From Streptomyces sp. MJM8645 (GTDB lineage Bacteria; Actinomycetota; Actinomycetes; Streptomycetales; Streptomycetaceae), in NCBI RefSeq assembly GCF_001625365.1, contig NZ_LJJF01000002.1:682001-746000 (forward strand): a DNA stretch of 64,000 bases. The letters are read 5' to 3'. Below the pieces are notes generated by a model. That model had not been told where the DNA came from. It did no database searches and saw only the letters and a program-made list of their open reading frames with translations. Within the stretch, counting starts at the first letter, position 1. Every line of letters starts with the position of its first letter. Positions 45,877 through 54,262 of the stretch are shown in pieces. The position numbers and the translations under genes are program-made.

Positions 45877-46776
45877 ATGGACGAAGAGCAGAAGTACCTG
45901 TTCGACCTGCGCGGCTACCTGGTCCTGGAGGACGTCCTCTCCGCGCGGGAACTCGCCGCCGTCAACGCCGCCCTCGACGGCCACGGCCTGTGGGAGGGCG
46001 AGAACAAGCTCGGATACCCGCTGCTCAAGCGGTACAACCCGTTCATCGCCAACGCCGGCCCGCTCCACACCACCCCGCGCCCGGTGCGCGACCTGATCAG
46101 CCACGAGAAGGTGCTGCCGCACCTGGAGGAGGTACTCGGCGCCGACCTGCGCTACGACGAGGGCCAGGTGCTCTACGCCCGCAAGGGCGCCGGAGCGCTG
46201 ATCCTGCACAACGGCAACACCCCGTGGGAGTACCCGCCGCTGACCTACCAGGTCCGCGACGGCCGGATCTACGGCGGACACCTGATCGTCGCGTTCTGCC
46301 TCACCGACGCCCTCGCCGACCAAGGCGGCTTCGCGGTGGTCCCCGGCAGCCACAAGTCGGCCTTCGAGATCCCGGAGGACTTCCAGACCTGGCAGAAGGT
46401 CGGCGACTGGGTCTCCCGCGTCCCGGTCAGGGCCGGCTCGGTGGTCCTCTTCGCGGACACCGCCACCCACGGCAGCTGGCCCTGGGCCGCCGACTTCGAA
46501 CGCCGGGTCGTCTTCTGCCGCTACACCGCGGGCATGGTGCAGCACACCGCTCCCGCGCCCGTGCCCGAGGACCTCCCGGGCGAGGAGTGGACCCCGGTCG
46601 AACGCCGGCTGCTCCGCCCGCCGTTCGCCTGGCACTTCCACGACCGGGGCAGGGGCTACACGGAGCAGCAGCGCACCTCCGTGCGCACCGCCGAGGGCTG
46701 GACGATGAACGACCACTCCCAGCAGATCATCACGCTCGCGGAAGACGCGGAAGAGTCCGCCGAGGGGCGGGGTTAG
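45877..46776 (+). CDS. PhyH-fold Fe(II)/2-oxoglutarate enzyme with HxG motif
   Basis: Encodes 299 aa; AAGGGGAAAAG precedes the ATG. It is a phytanoyl-CoA-dioxygenase-type protein: FDLRGYLVLEDVLSARELAA, VLYARKGAGALILHNG, FCLTDALADQGGFAVVPGSH. Iron ligands read H111-N-G113 and H198 (THGSW), with R209 eleven residues later for 2-oxoglutarate. The usual Asp of HxD is Gly, as in Fe/2OG halogenases (SyrB2 HxA, WelO5 HxG), where chloride takes the vacant site. However, some PhyH relatives with an LHGG motif are of unknown activity. It lies in the NRPS operon 2 bp before the P450, so it is probably a tailoring enzyme. Confidence 0.82.
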   Translation: MDEEQKYLFDLRGYLVLEDVLSARELAAVNAALDGHGLWEGENKLGYPLLKRYNPFIANAGPLHTTPRPVRDLISHEKVLPHLEEVLGADLRYDEGQVLYARKGAGALILHNGNTPWEYPPLTYQVRDGRIYGGHLIVAFCLTDALADQGGFAVVPGSHKSAFEIPEDFQTWQKVGDWVSRVPVRAGSVVLFADTATHGSWPWAADFERRVVFCRYTAGMVQHTAPAPVPEDLPGEEWTPVERRLLRPPFAWHFHDRGRGYTEQQRTSVRTAEGWTMNDHSQQIITLAEDAEESAEGRG

Positions 46777-46778
46777 CC

Positions 46779-48179
46779 ATGGCGAGCATCACCGTGAGTT
46801 CGGTCGGCTACGAGGAGTTCGACCAGGAGCTCGGCAGCGACCCCCTGGGGCTGATGACACGGCTGCGCGACGAGGGGACGGTCAGCGCCGTCCCGCTGGA
46901 CGACGGCACGCGGCTGATCGTCGCGGCGGAGCCCGCCGTCGCCGCCGCGGCCCTCGCCCACGGCACCCGCAACCACCGCGGGCTGCTGCGCGAACTGGTG
47001 GGCAGCGGACTGTTCGTGGTCGCCTCCGGGGAGCAGTGGCGCCACCGCCGCGCCCTGCTGCGCCCGATGTTCTCGGCCCGGGCCGTGGCCGAGTTGCACA
47101 CCCTGGTGCTGGAGAGCGCGGAGGACTTCGTCCGCCGTCGGCTGCTGCCCGGGGCGGGCCGCGAGTTCGACCTCGGACACACCCTCCAGCAGCTGAGCAT
47201 CGAGATCATCCTCCGGCTCGTGGACCCGGAGCTGACCGGCGCCGAACTGACCTCCCTGGCCTCGACGGTGGACACGGCCGTCCACTACCTGGACCGGCGG
47301 CTGTTCGCCCCGGAGACCGTCACCGACGCGGACGGCGAGGCGTTCGCCCGGGACAGGGCGGTGCTGGAGGAGTTCATCGCGCACCGGGCCGCCCGGGCGC
47401 CCGCGGCGGCCACGGCCGACGGGGTCCTGCCGTCGCTCGTCGCCGCCCTGCACCAGCGGGGGGACGCGCTCGGCGACCGCCCCGAGGACGTGCTGCGCGA
47501 GGAACTGATGTCGATCTTCGTGGCTGGCGTGGAGACCATGGGCACCCTGCTCACCTGGACCTTCCACAACCTGGCCGGCTCTCCCCCGGCCCTGGCCCGC
47601 ACCCTCGACGAGGTCCGCTCCACCGACCTCCGCTCCCTGCGCGCCGCGCCGTCGATCCCCCAGGGAACCTTGCCGTACACCCTGGCGGTGGTCGAGGAAT
47701 CGCTGCGGCTGCACCCGCCCGCGTGGGCGCTGTTCCGCCGCATCGACACCCCCGTCGAGGCGGCCGGCGTTCGGCTGGAGCCCGGCGACCTCGTCCTGGC
47801 CAGCACCTACGCCATCCACCGCGCCCCGGCCCTGTGGGAGGCGCCCGAGGAGTTCCGTCCGGAGCGCTTCCTGGGCCGGCGCCCGCCCGTCCAGCAGTAC
47901 TTCCCCTTCGGGGCGGGCCCCCACCAGTGCCTGGGGCGGCAGTTCTCACTGCTGGAGGCGCAGCTCGCCACGGCGACGATCCTCGCGCACGGCCGGTTCA
48001 CCCTGCTGGGCGACCGGGCCGCGACCGGGCTGCGACCGGCCATCGCCCTGACCCCGGACCCCAGCCCGCGCGCCGTGTTCACCCCGCACCCCGACCCCGG
48101 CCCGTACCCCGGCCCCGGAACCGGCACCGCAACCACCGGCCTCGGCAACGCCCGCAAGCACCCCTCGGGGGCACGATGA
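46779..48179 (+). CDS. cytochrome P450
   Basis: Encodes 466 aa. The heme loop FPFGAGPHQCLGRQFS has the ligand Cys; the K-helix is EESLRLHPP (ExxR); the I-helix is FVAGVETMG, with the oxygen-activating acid-Thr pair (ET). The C-terminus has a Pro/Gly/Thr-rich extension of about 35 residues after PDPSPR. It starts 2 bp after the PhyH gene, and its stop overlaps the A-T didomain start (ATGA). P450s paired with a free-standing A-T protein normally hydroxylate the aminoacyl-carrier (NovI, NikQ), so this is the likely job. Redox partners are not encoded here. Confidence 0.92.
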   Translation: MASITVSSVGYEEFDQELGSDPLGLMTRLRDEGTVSAVPLDDGTRLIVAAEPAVAAAALAHGTRNHRGLLRELVGSGLFVVASGEQWRHRRALLRPMFSARAVAELHTLVLESAEDFVRRRLLPGAGREFDLGHTLQQLSIEIILRLVDPELTGAELTSLASTVDTAVHYLDRRLFAPETVTDADGEAFARDRAVLEEFIAHRAARAPAAATADGVLPSLVAALHQRGDALGDRPEDVLREELMSIFVAGVETMGTLLTWTFHNLAGSPPALARTLDEVRSTDLRSLRAAPSIPQGTLPYTLAVVEESLRLHPPAWALFRRIDTPVEAAGVRLEPGDLVLASTYAIHRAPALWEAPEEFRPERFLGRRPPVQQYFPFGAGPHQCLGRQFSLLEAQLATATILAHGRFTLLGDRAATGLRPAIALTPDPSPRAVFTPHPDPGPYPGPGTGTATTGLGNARKHPSGAR

Positions 48180-49978
48180 CGACCGCGCCGCACGCCCGGA
48201 TCGAGCAGTGCTTCACCGCCGTCGCCGAGGCGTTCCCCGAGCGCGTGGCGCTGGCCGACCGGTACGGCGAGATCCGCTACGGGGAACTCCTGACGCGGGC
48301 GCGCGCCGCGGCGGCGTCGCTCCGGGCGAAGGGCGTCGACTCCGGTGCCGCCGTGCTGATCGTCGGGCACGGCGACCAGCGGACCGTCCTCGCCATGCTG
48401 GCCGTCCTGATGGCGGGCGGCTGCTACGTCCCGGTGGACCCCCGGTACCCGGCGGACCGCGTCCGGCTCATGGCCGGCACGGCCCGGGCGGCCCTGGCCC
48501 TGCACGCCGACCGCCCACCGGTGGCGGACCTGGGCATCCCCGTGCACGACATCCCCTCCCTCCTCACGGAGCGGACCACCACAGCGGTGCCGTCCGCACC
48601 GGCCGGCCCCGACGACCTGGCCTGCATCATGTTCACCTCCGGCACCACGGGAGCCCCCAAGGCCGTGGGCGTCACCCACCGGGGGATCACCGGGCTGGCG
48701 CTCGGGGCGGAGTCCCTGCGGCTGGGCCCCGGCGACGGCGTGCTCCTGCACTCCACCCTCGCCTTCGACGCGTCCACGTTCGAGATCTGGTCCCCGCTGC
48801 TGGCCGGGGCCCGGATCACGGCCGCGGACCACCACCCCCTCGCGCTCCACGAACTGGCCGCCCTGCTGGCCCGGCCGCAGATCACCACGGCCTGGCTGAC
48901 GGCCCCGCTCTTCCGCCTCATGGCCACCCACCACGGCCCGGCGCTGGGCACCCTGCGCACCCTCGTCACCGGCGGTGACACCGTCCCGGCCGGCGCCGCG
49001 CGCTCCTTCACCGCCGTCCACCCCGCCACCCGGCTGGTCAACGGCTACGGCCCGACCGAGAACACCACCTTCAGCACCCTGGGGGACGCCGCCGCGTGGG
49101 ACCGCGAGCAGTCCGCCGCGTTCCCCATCGGCGCCGCCATCGCGGGAACGACGTGCCACGTCCTCGACGAACGGCTGCGGCCCGTCGCCCCGGGCGCGGA
49201 GGGCGAGCTCTACCTCGGCGGCCCCCGGCTCGCCCGCGGCTACCTGCACGACCCCGCCGCGACCGCCGCGCGGTTCGTGCCCGACCCCTTCTCCGCCCGG
49301 CCCGGTGCTCGCATGTACCGCACCGGTGACCGCGTACGCCACCTCCCCGACGGCGCCCTGGACTTCCTCGGGCGCGCCGACGACGAGGTGAAGGTCAGGG
49401 GCTTCCGCACCGATCCGGCGGAGGCGGCGGCGGTCCTCGCCGCCGACCCCGCCGTCGACGACGCCGTGGTCATCGCCGGCACCGGGCCCGACGGCGCCGT
49501 CCTGACCGCCTTCCTCACCCCGGCGTCCGTCGACACCGACGCGGTGCGCCGGGGCGCGTGGCAGCGGGCCCCGCGCCATCTGGTGGCCGAGCGGATCATC
49601 GCGGTCGACGCCCTTCCGCTGGGGCCCACCGGAAAGGTGGACCGCGCCGCCCTCGCCCGTCTCGCGGACGACGCGGACGACGCGGACGCCCGGACGCACG
49701 ACGCGCCCGGCACCGCCGCCCCGGGCCACCCCGCACTCGCCGCGGCCTGGGAGTCCCAGACGGGGCACCGCCCGCTGCCCGACTCCGACTTCTTCGCCGA
49801 CGGCGGCACCTCCCTGGGGCTGATGCGCCTGGTCGAGCAGGTGCGCACCCAGCTCGGACCGACCCTCGACTTCGCCCAGCTCTACGCCGCTCCCACGTAC
49901 GCCGATCTGTGCCGGCTGACCGCCCCGAGCGCCACCCCGACACTCCCCGGCGACCGAGCACAGGAGGCCGCCGCATGA
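48176..49978 (+). CDS. stand-alone A-T didomain, valine-like specificity
   Basis: Encodes 600 aa. An adenylation domain (residues 5-510: MFTSGTTGAPKA, FDASTFEIWSPLL, NGYGPTENTTF, YRTGD, GKVDRAAL) is followed by a carrier domain (about 525-595) with FADGGTSLGLM. The hand-read pocket code is DAFWVGGTFK, which is close to the well-known valine code DAFWIGGTFK. There is no condensation domain. It therefore loads an amino acid for modification, very probably by the overlapping P450, before transfer to the main assembly line. Alternatives are a related branched residue or direct use as starter for C1. Confidence 0.9.
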   Translation: MTTAPHARIEQCFTAVAEAFPERVALADRYGEIRYGELLTRARAAAASLRAKGVDSGAAVLIVGHGDQRTVLAMLAVLMAGGCYVPVDPRYPADRVRLMAGTARAALALHADRPPVADLGIPVHDIPSLLTERTTTAVPSAPAGPDDLACIMFTSGTTGAPKAVGVTHRGITGLALGAESLRLGPGDGVLLHSTLAFDASTFEIWSPLLAGARITAADHHPLALHELAALLARPQITTAWLTAPLFRLMATHHGPALGTLRTLVTGGDTVPAGAARSFTAVHPATRLVNGYGPTENTTFSTLGDAAAWDREQSAAFPIGAAIAGTTCHVLDERLRPVAPGAEGELYLGGPRLARGYLHDPAATAARFVPDPFSARPGARMYRTGDRVRHLPDGALDFLGRADDEVKVRGFRTDPAEAAAVLAADPAVDDAVVIAGTGPDGAVLTAFLTPASVDTDAVRRGAWQRAPRHLVAERIIAVDALPLGPTGKVDRAALARLADDADDADARTHDAPGTAAPGHPALAAAWESQTGHRPLPDSDFFADGGTSLGLMRLVEQVRTQLGPTLDFAQLYAAPTYADLCRLTAPSATPTLPGDRAQEAAA

Positions 49979-50709
49979 CGCAGGTGATGCAGGATCAGGA
50001 CAATGATCTGGCCAGAATGGACGGCCTGTGGATCCGGGTGATCGAACCCCAGTCACCCGCCCGGCACGCCCGGGACTTCGCCCAGGTCCACACCTGGCTG
50101 CGCCAGTACATCAGCCGGCCCCACGACGAGATCGGCCGCACCGGGCCGGTCTGCCCCTTCATCCCGCCCGCCCTCAGCGGCAAGGACGCCCAGTTCAGCT
50201 TCCGCTACGACATCACCGGGGAGGACGAGCGGCAGCTGCGCGAGGCCCTGGAGGCGGAGATGTCCACGTTCGCCCTCGGCACCGAGCGCAGCCGCACCCA
50301 CACCGGAGCCTCCCTCGACTGCCGCATCGTGGTGCTGCCGGCCACCGGGCCGGAGGGCTGGCGGGTCCTCGACGAGGCGTACGAGGGCCTGAAGAACAGC
50401 GCGGTCGCCCACGGGCTGATGGTCGGTCAGTTCCATCCGCACTGCGACGAACGGGCCGTGCGCAACCCGCTCTTCCCCGTCTCCGTGGCCCCCGTCGGCC
50501 TGTTCGCGATCCGCCGGATGGCGCCCCACGATGTGCTCTTCTTGTACAAGCACCGCGCCTGGTTCAAGATTTACGATCAGAACTTCCGCGCCCACTACGA
50601 ACGGGGCCGCGTACGCGACCCGCTCCTGCGCGAGTTGTACGTGACCGCTGTGGAACGTCACGGCCTGCCCGAGCTCGCCCCGAAGGCAAAGGAGAACGAC
50701 GCGCCGTGA
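49975..50709 (+). CDS. GPVCPF-motif protein (probably DUF6875)
   Basis: Encodes 244 aa; ATG overlaps the A-T stop. The N-terminal part contains [20 protein letters not shown], a block I associate with a family of uncharacterised proteins from natural-product operons (probably DUF6875). Later blocks are [20 protein letters not shown], ...[20 protein letters not shown] and [13 protein letters not shown]. Conserved Cys and His residues could bind a metal or act in catalysis, but no known active site is recognised. Position between the A-T didomain and MbtH implies a role in amino-acid loading or tailoring. Confidence 0.6.
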   Translation: MTQVMQDQDNDLARMDGLWIRVIEPQSPARHARDFAQVHTWLRQYISRPHDEIGRTGPVCPFIPPALSGKDAQFSFRYDITGEDERQLREALEAEMSTFALGTERSRTHTGASLDCRIVVLPATGPEGWRVLDEAYEGLKNSAVAHGLMVGQFHPHCDERAVRNPLFPVSVAPVGLFAIRRMAPHDVLFLYKHRAWFKIYDQNFRAHYERGRVRDPLLRELYVTAVERHGLPELAPKAKENDAP

Positions 50710-50942
50710 CCGAGGACCAGTACCACGTCGTCGTCAACCACGAGGAGCAGTACTCGATCTGGCCCACCTACCACGACGTCCCCCAGGGGTGGCGGACGGT
50801 GGGCGAGCCGGCGTCCCGCGAGGACTGCCTGCACAGGATCGAGGAGGAGTGGGACGACATGACCCCGAAGTCCGCCCGGAGCCAGGCGGCCCCCGCCGCA
50901 CCGGTCCCCGCGGGCCCGGCCGGCTCCCCGGGGTCCCCGTGA
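50706..50942 (+). CDS. MbtH-family NRPS accessory protein
   Basis: Encodes 78 aa from a GTG overlapping the previous stop. It has the family signature [19 protein letters not shown] and then [17 protein letters not shown]. MbtH proteins bind A domains and make them soluble and active, so it likely serves one or more of the four A domains here. The C-terminal tail is Ala/Pro-rich and about 15 residues longer than usual. Its stop overlaps the GTG of the third ATP-grasp gene. Confidence 0.95.
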   Translation: MTEDQYHVVVNHEEQYSIWPTYHDVPQGWRTVGEPASREDCLHRIEEEWDDMTPKSARSQAAPAAPVPAGPAGSPGSP

Positions 50943-52225
50943 CCGACACGCTTCCCACGGTCGCCGTCGTCTACGGCAGGGGGTCGGCGGGGCCCGCCGA
51001 GATCCTCGGCGCCGCCCGCGGCCTGTGCGACGTGGTCTTCGTCTGCGACCCGGCGGTACCGGGCGTGGCGCCGCTGCTCGCGGGGATGCGCCGGCGGGCC
51101 CGGGTCTGCGAGATCAGCGGGCACGACACCCCCGCCGCCGCCGAACTGCTGCGCGGGCACGGCCCGGTGGGCATCGTCACCTTCAGCGAGTACTGCCTCG
51201 CCGGCACCGCGCGGCTCGCCGAGGCCCTCGGCCTGCCCTACCACCGGCCCGGCACCGTCCGGCTGCTCACCGACAAGGCCGACCAGCGCGCGGCGTTCGC
51301 TGCGGCGGGGGTCGACCACACCCCGAGCGTCGTGGTGCGCTCCGCCGCCGAGGTCGACGCCGCCGTGGCCCGCCTGGGCTACCCCGTGGTGCTCAAACCC
51401 CGTACCGGGGCGGGCAGCCAGGACACCGTACGGCTGGCGGACCGCGAGCAGCAGCGGCGCGCCCTGTCCGACCTCGGCCTCGCCCCCGGCCTCGGCCCCG
51501 GTGACGGGCGGGCGGGCCCGGACAGCGCCCCGCGTGACTTCGTCGTGGAGAAGTACCTGCCCGGGGACCCTGCGGTGGCCGGACCGGACTGGGGGGACTA
51601 CGTCTCCGTCGAGGCCATCGTGCAGCACGCGGAGGTCACGACCCTCTGCGTCACCGGCAAGTTCGCCCTGGCGGACCCGCTCCGGGAGACCGGGCTGTTC
51701 CTGCCCGCCACCCTCACGCCCGCCGTGGAGAAGGACGCCGCCGAACTCGCCGCGGCCGCGGTCCGGGCCCTCGGCGTGACGACCGGGGTGACCCACACGG
51801 AGGTGAAGCTCACCCCGGACGGCCCCCGCGTCATCGAGGTCAACGGACGCGTCGGCGGGCGCGCCGTGGGCCTGCTGGACCGGGCGCTGGGCATCGATCT
51901 GCTCGCCCTCGCCTTCGAGTTGGCCCTGGAACGCACCGTCGAGCCCGTCACGGCCCCCCGGCCGGCGGCGGTGACCTTCGAGTACTTCATCGTGCCACCG
52001 CGCACGGTCGGCACCGTCCGGGCGATCGACGGCGCCGACGCCGTACGGGCCCTCCCCGGCGTCGGCGAGGTCGACGTGGCGACGGCCCCGGGGCAGCCCG
52101 TCGACTGGCGCCACCCCGCACAGCGCCTGGCGTTCGTCCGGGGCACCGTCGCCACCCATGACGAGCTGCTCCGGCTCATCACATCCGTCCATGACAGATT
52201 CCACCTGGAGTTCGCACCCCAGTGA
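50939..52225 (+). CDS. ATP-grasp carboxylate-amine ligase (third)
   Basis: Encodes 428 aa from a GTG overlapping the MbtH stop. The N-terminal domain begins [20 protein letters not shown]. The lobe has [38 protein letters not shown] and [16 protein letters not shown]. Metal-binding residues lie in [20 protein letters not shown], then GRVGG. It looks like an amide-forming ligase, like the two upstream homologues, but is clearly different in sequence. Because it is coupled to MbtH and the NRPS operon, it is the most likely of the three to act directly on the peptide or its precursors. Confidence 0.82.
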   Translation: MTDTLPTVAVVYGRGSAGPAEILGAARGLCDVVFVCDPAVPGVAPLLAGMRRRARVCEISGHDTPAAAELLRGHGPVGIVTFSEYCLAGTARLAEALGLPYHRPGTVRLLTDKADQRAAFAAAGVDHTPSVVVRSAAEVDAAVARLGYPVVLKPRTGAGSQDTVRLADREQQRRALSDLGLAPGLGPGDGRAGPDSAPRDFVVEKYLPGDPAVAGPDWGDYVSVEAIVQHAEVTTLCVTGKFALADPLRETGLFLPATLTPAVEKDAAELAAAAVRALGVTTGVTHTEVKLTPDGPRVIEVNGRVGGRAVGLLDRALGIDLLALAFELALERTVEPVTAPRPAAVTFEYFIVPPRTVGTVRAIDGADAVRALPGVGEVDVATAPGQPVDWRHPAQRLAFVRGTVATHDELLRLITSVHDRFHLEFAPQ

Positions 52226-52346
52226 AGAGAACGTTCCCCACCACAGGCCGACCGCGCGCGCCCCGCCGAGAGCGTCGAAGAGCGCGTGCCCCGCAGTGTC
52301 CCGCAGTCCTTCATCGTGGAAAAGTGGAACAGCAGAGAGGTAGTCG

Positions 52347-53669
52347 ATGCTCGACAAGGTGCGACAGCCACTGAAACACCGGCCCTTCCGGCGGGTGTGG
52401 CTGGGCGAGACCGTCTCCCTGGTGGGGGACTACAGCTTCGAGGTCGCCTTCATCTGGCTGATCCTGAACGAGACCGGATCGACGACCACGCTGGCCACGA
52501 TCCTGCTCGTCCAGGCCGTCCCCCGGGGCGTGCTGATGCTGGTGGGCGGCGCGGTGACCGACCGGCTCTCCCCGCGCGCCGTCATGTTCTGCTCCCACAC
52601 GCTCCGGGGGCTCGCCGTCGCCACGCTGGGGCTGATCGCCCTGACCGACCACGTGAGCACGTGGCACCTCTATGCCCTCGGCGCGCTCACCGGCGTCGCC
52701 GAAGCGTTCTTCTGGCCGGCGGCCGGCAGCATCATCCCCTCCCTCCTGCCGCCCGAGCACCTCGCCCGGGGCAACGCGCTCGTCGGCTTCGGAGAGCAGG
52801 GGGCCCGGCTGCTGGGGCCGATCCTGGGCGGCGCCCTCGTGGCCGCGGTGGGGACGTCGACCACCATCCTGCTCAACGCCTTCACCTTCTTCTTCGCCGC
52901 CCTGACGGTCTTCGGCGCGCCCCGCAGACAACCGGCCGACCAGGCGGGCGACCAGACTTCCGACCAGTCCTCCGACCAGGCGGGCGAGGCCGACGAGGGC
53001 GCCAAGTCGTTCACGGCGATCCGCCGGGAGATCGTCGAAGGGCTCCGCTACGCCGGACGCAGCCGGGAGATCCGCACCGTCCTCCTGCTGATCGGCGCGG
53101 CGGCCCTCAGCTACAGCGGCCTCTTCAGCGTGGGGCTGCCCGCGCTGGCCAAGACCTTCCCCCAGGGCTCACTCGCGCTGGGCGTCCTGCTGTCCGCCTG
53201 GGGGCTGGGGCAGCTGATCGGCACCATCGGCGCGGTCTTCACCGGGCTGCCGCGCCGCTGGGGACTGCTCATCATCGGGATGACGCTCTGCGAGGGGACC
53301 GCCTTCGTGCTGCTGGGCTTCCTTCCCAGCGTGTGGAGCGCGGCGGTGGTGCTCACCCTGCTGGGGATCGGCGTCGCGTACTCCAGCGACGTCGCGCTGC
53401 CGACGTTCATCCAGACCAGGACCCCGACGGACGTGCTGGGCCGGGTCAGCAGCGTGATGGAACTGCCCCGGGCCACGCTGGAACCGCTCTCCATCGCGGC
53501 CATGGGCCTGCTGGTCGGCTGGGACATACAGTGGGCGTTCGTGCTGGCCGCGATCCCCATGCTGGCCGTCGGCCTCCACCTGGCCCTCGACCGCGAGGCC
53601 CGCGCGCTGAGCACCACGGCCCCGGAGGAGCATCCGGCGGCCAAGGATCCGGACCCCCTCGTCTTATAG
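52347..53669 (+). CDS. MFS transporter, probable exporter (second)
   Basis: Encodes 440 aa with about 12 helices; AGAGAGG precedes the ATG. Features include FRRVWLGETVSLVGDYSFEV, LMLVGGAVTDRLSPRAVMF and the conserved WPAAGSIIPSLLP helix. The central cytoplasmic loop carries a Gln/Asp-rich low-complexity string (residues about 193-210, DQAGDQTSDQSSDQAGE). It belongs to the drug-efflux-like part of the superfamily. It closes the rightward biosynthetic unit, 121 bp after the ATP-grasp gene. It is likely to export the product and give self-resistance. Confidence 0.87.
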   Translation: MLDKVRQPLKHRPFRRVWLGETVSLVGDYSFEVAFIWLILNETGSTTTLATILLVQAVPRGVLMLVGGAVTDRLSPRAVMFCSHTLRGLAVATLGLIALTDHVSTWHLYALGALTGVAEAFFWPAAGSIIPSLLPPEHLARGNALVGFGEQGARLLGPILGGALVAAVGTSTTILLNAFTFFFAALTVFGAPRRQPADQAGDQTSDQSSDQAGEADEGAKSFTAIRREIVEGLRYAGRSREIRTVLLLIGAAALSYSGLFSVGLPALAKTFPQGSLALGVLLSAWGLGQLIGTIGAVFTGLPRRWGLLIIGMTLCEGTAFVLLGFLPSVWSAAVVLTLLGIGVAYSSDVALPTFIQTRTPTDVLGRVSSVMELPRATLEPLSIAAMGLLVGWDIQWAFVLAAIPMLAVGLHLALDREARALSTTAPEEHPAAKDPDPLVL

Positions 53670-54127
53670 GCCCCTGTCCGCCGGTGGTGGCCGGTGATCT
53701 CGAATGTCCGCGCTTTCCGACCGAAACCCCGGATTTCTCGGACAATGCGGCAGAACATCGTTATCGAATCTCCTCCGGAACGAGTTCGGCCACGGCCACC
53801 ACCGGGCCGGCGACGGCCTAGGCCAACGGATGCAGCGGCTCGCCGGTTCACAATCCCGAGCGGAAAATTCGGGAAAGGGATTTCCCCTGGTCAAAGGGGT
53901 GCGGCGATACCGGAATTGTGAAGTGTGCATGGCATTTGTTCCTTGCTTACTTGATTCGCGCAAATCCCTTCCGTTCCCGGAGCGAATCTGACAGCATCGT
54001 CCGCTATCCGGCGACCGCATGTCGGTGATCACTGCGCCGGCACGCCCGCGAGGTGTCCGTCCATGGCCGAGATGTGCCTGGATCGGAGCAATGGGTGGGG
54101 CCGGAACGCGACCGGGGGGAGAACGTG
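53670..54127. other. intergenic region at right cluster boundary
   Basis: 458 bp, AT-richer than its surroundings around 53700-53990. A 7-bp inverted repeat GATTCGC/GCGAATC (53953-53959 and 53982-53988) is the only dyad noted. No gene with a ribosome site was found. It probably contains the permease promoter. Confidence 0.4.
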
Positions 54128-54262
54128 ATGCTCGGCTTCGTCGTACGCCGACCGCGCGGGCGACGGCCGCTGGCGGCTGCCGCCCCGCTGCTGTCGGCCT
54201 TCCCCACCGGACGCCGCCGTCGGGACGTGGCCACCCGGCTGCGCCACGTGGAGGAGATGTGA
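54128..54262 (+). CDS. 44-aa micro-ORF coupled to the permease gene
   Basis: ATG with GGGGGGAG upstream. It encodes MLGFVVRRPRGRRPLAAAAP and then a basic tail, ending HVEEM. Its TGA overlaps the permease GTG. The start resembles the N-terminus of FtsX-like permeases of streptomycetes but the first membrane helix is broken. It may be a vestige of a tandem permease or a coupling leader; it is possibly not a functional protein. Confidence 0.35.
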   Translation: MLGFVVRRPRGRRPLAAAAPLLSAFPTGRRRRDVATRLRHVEEM

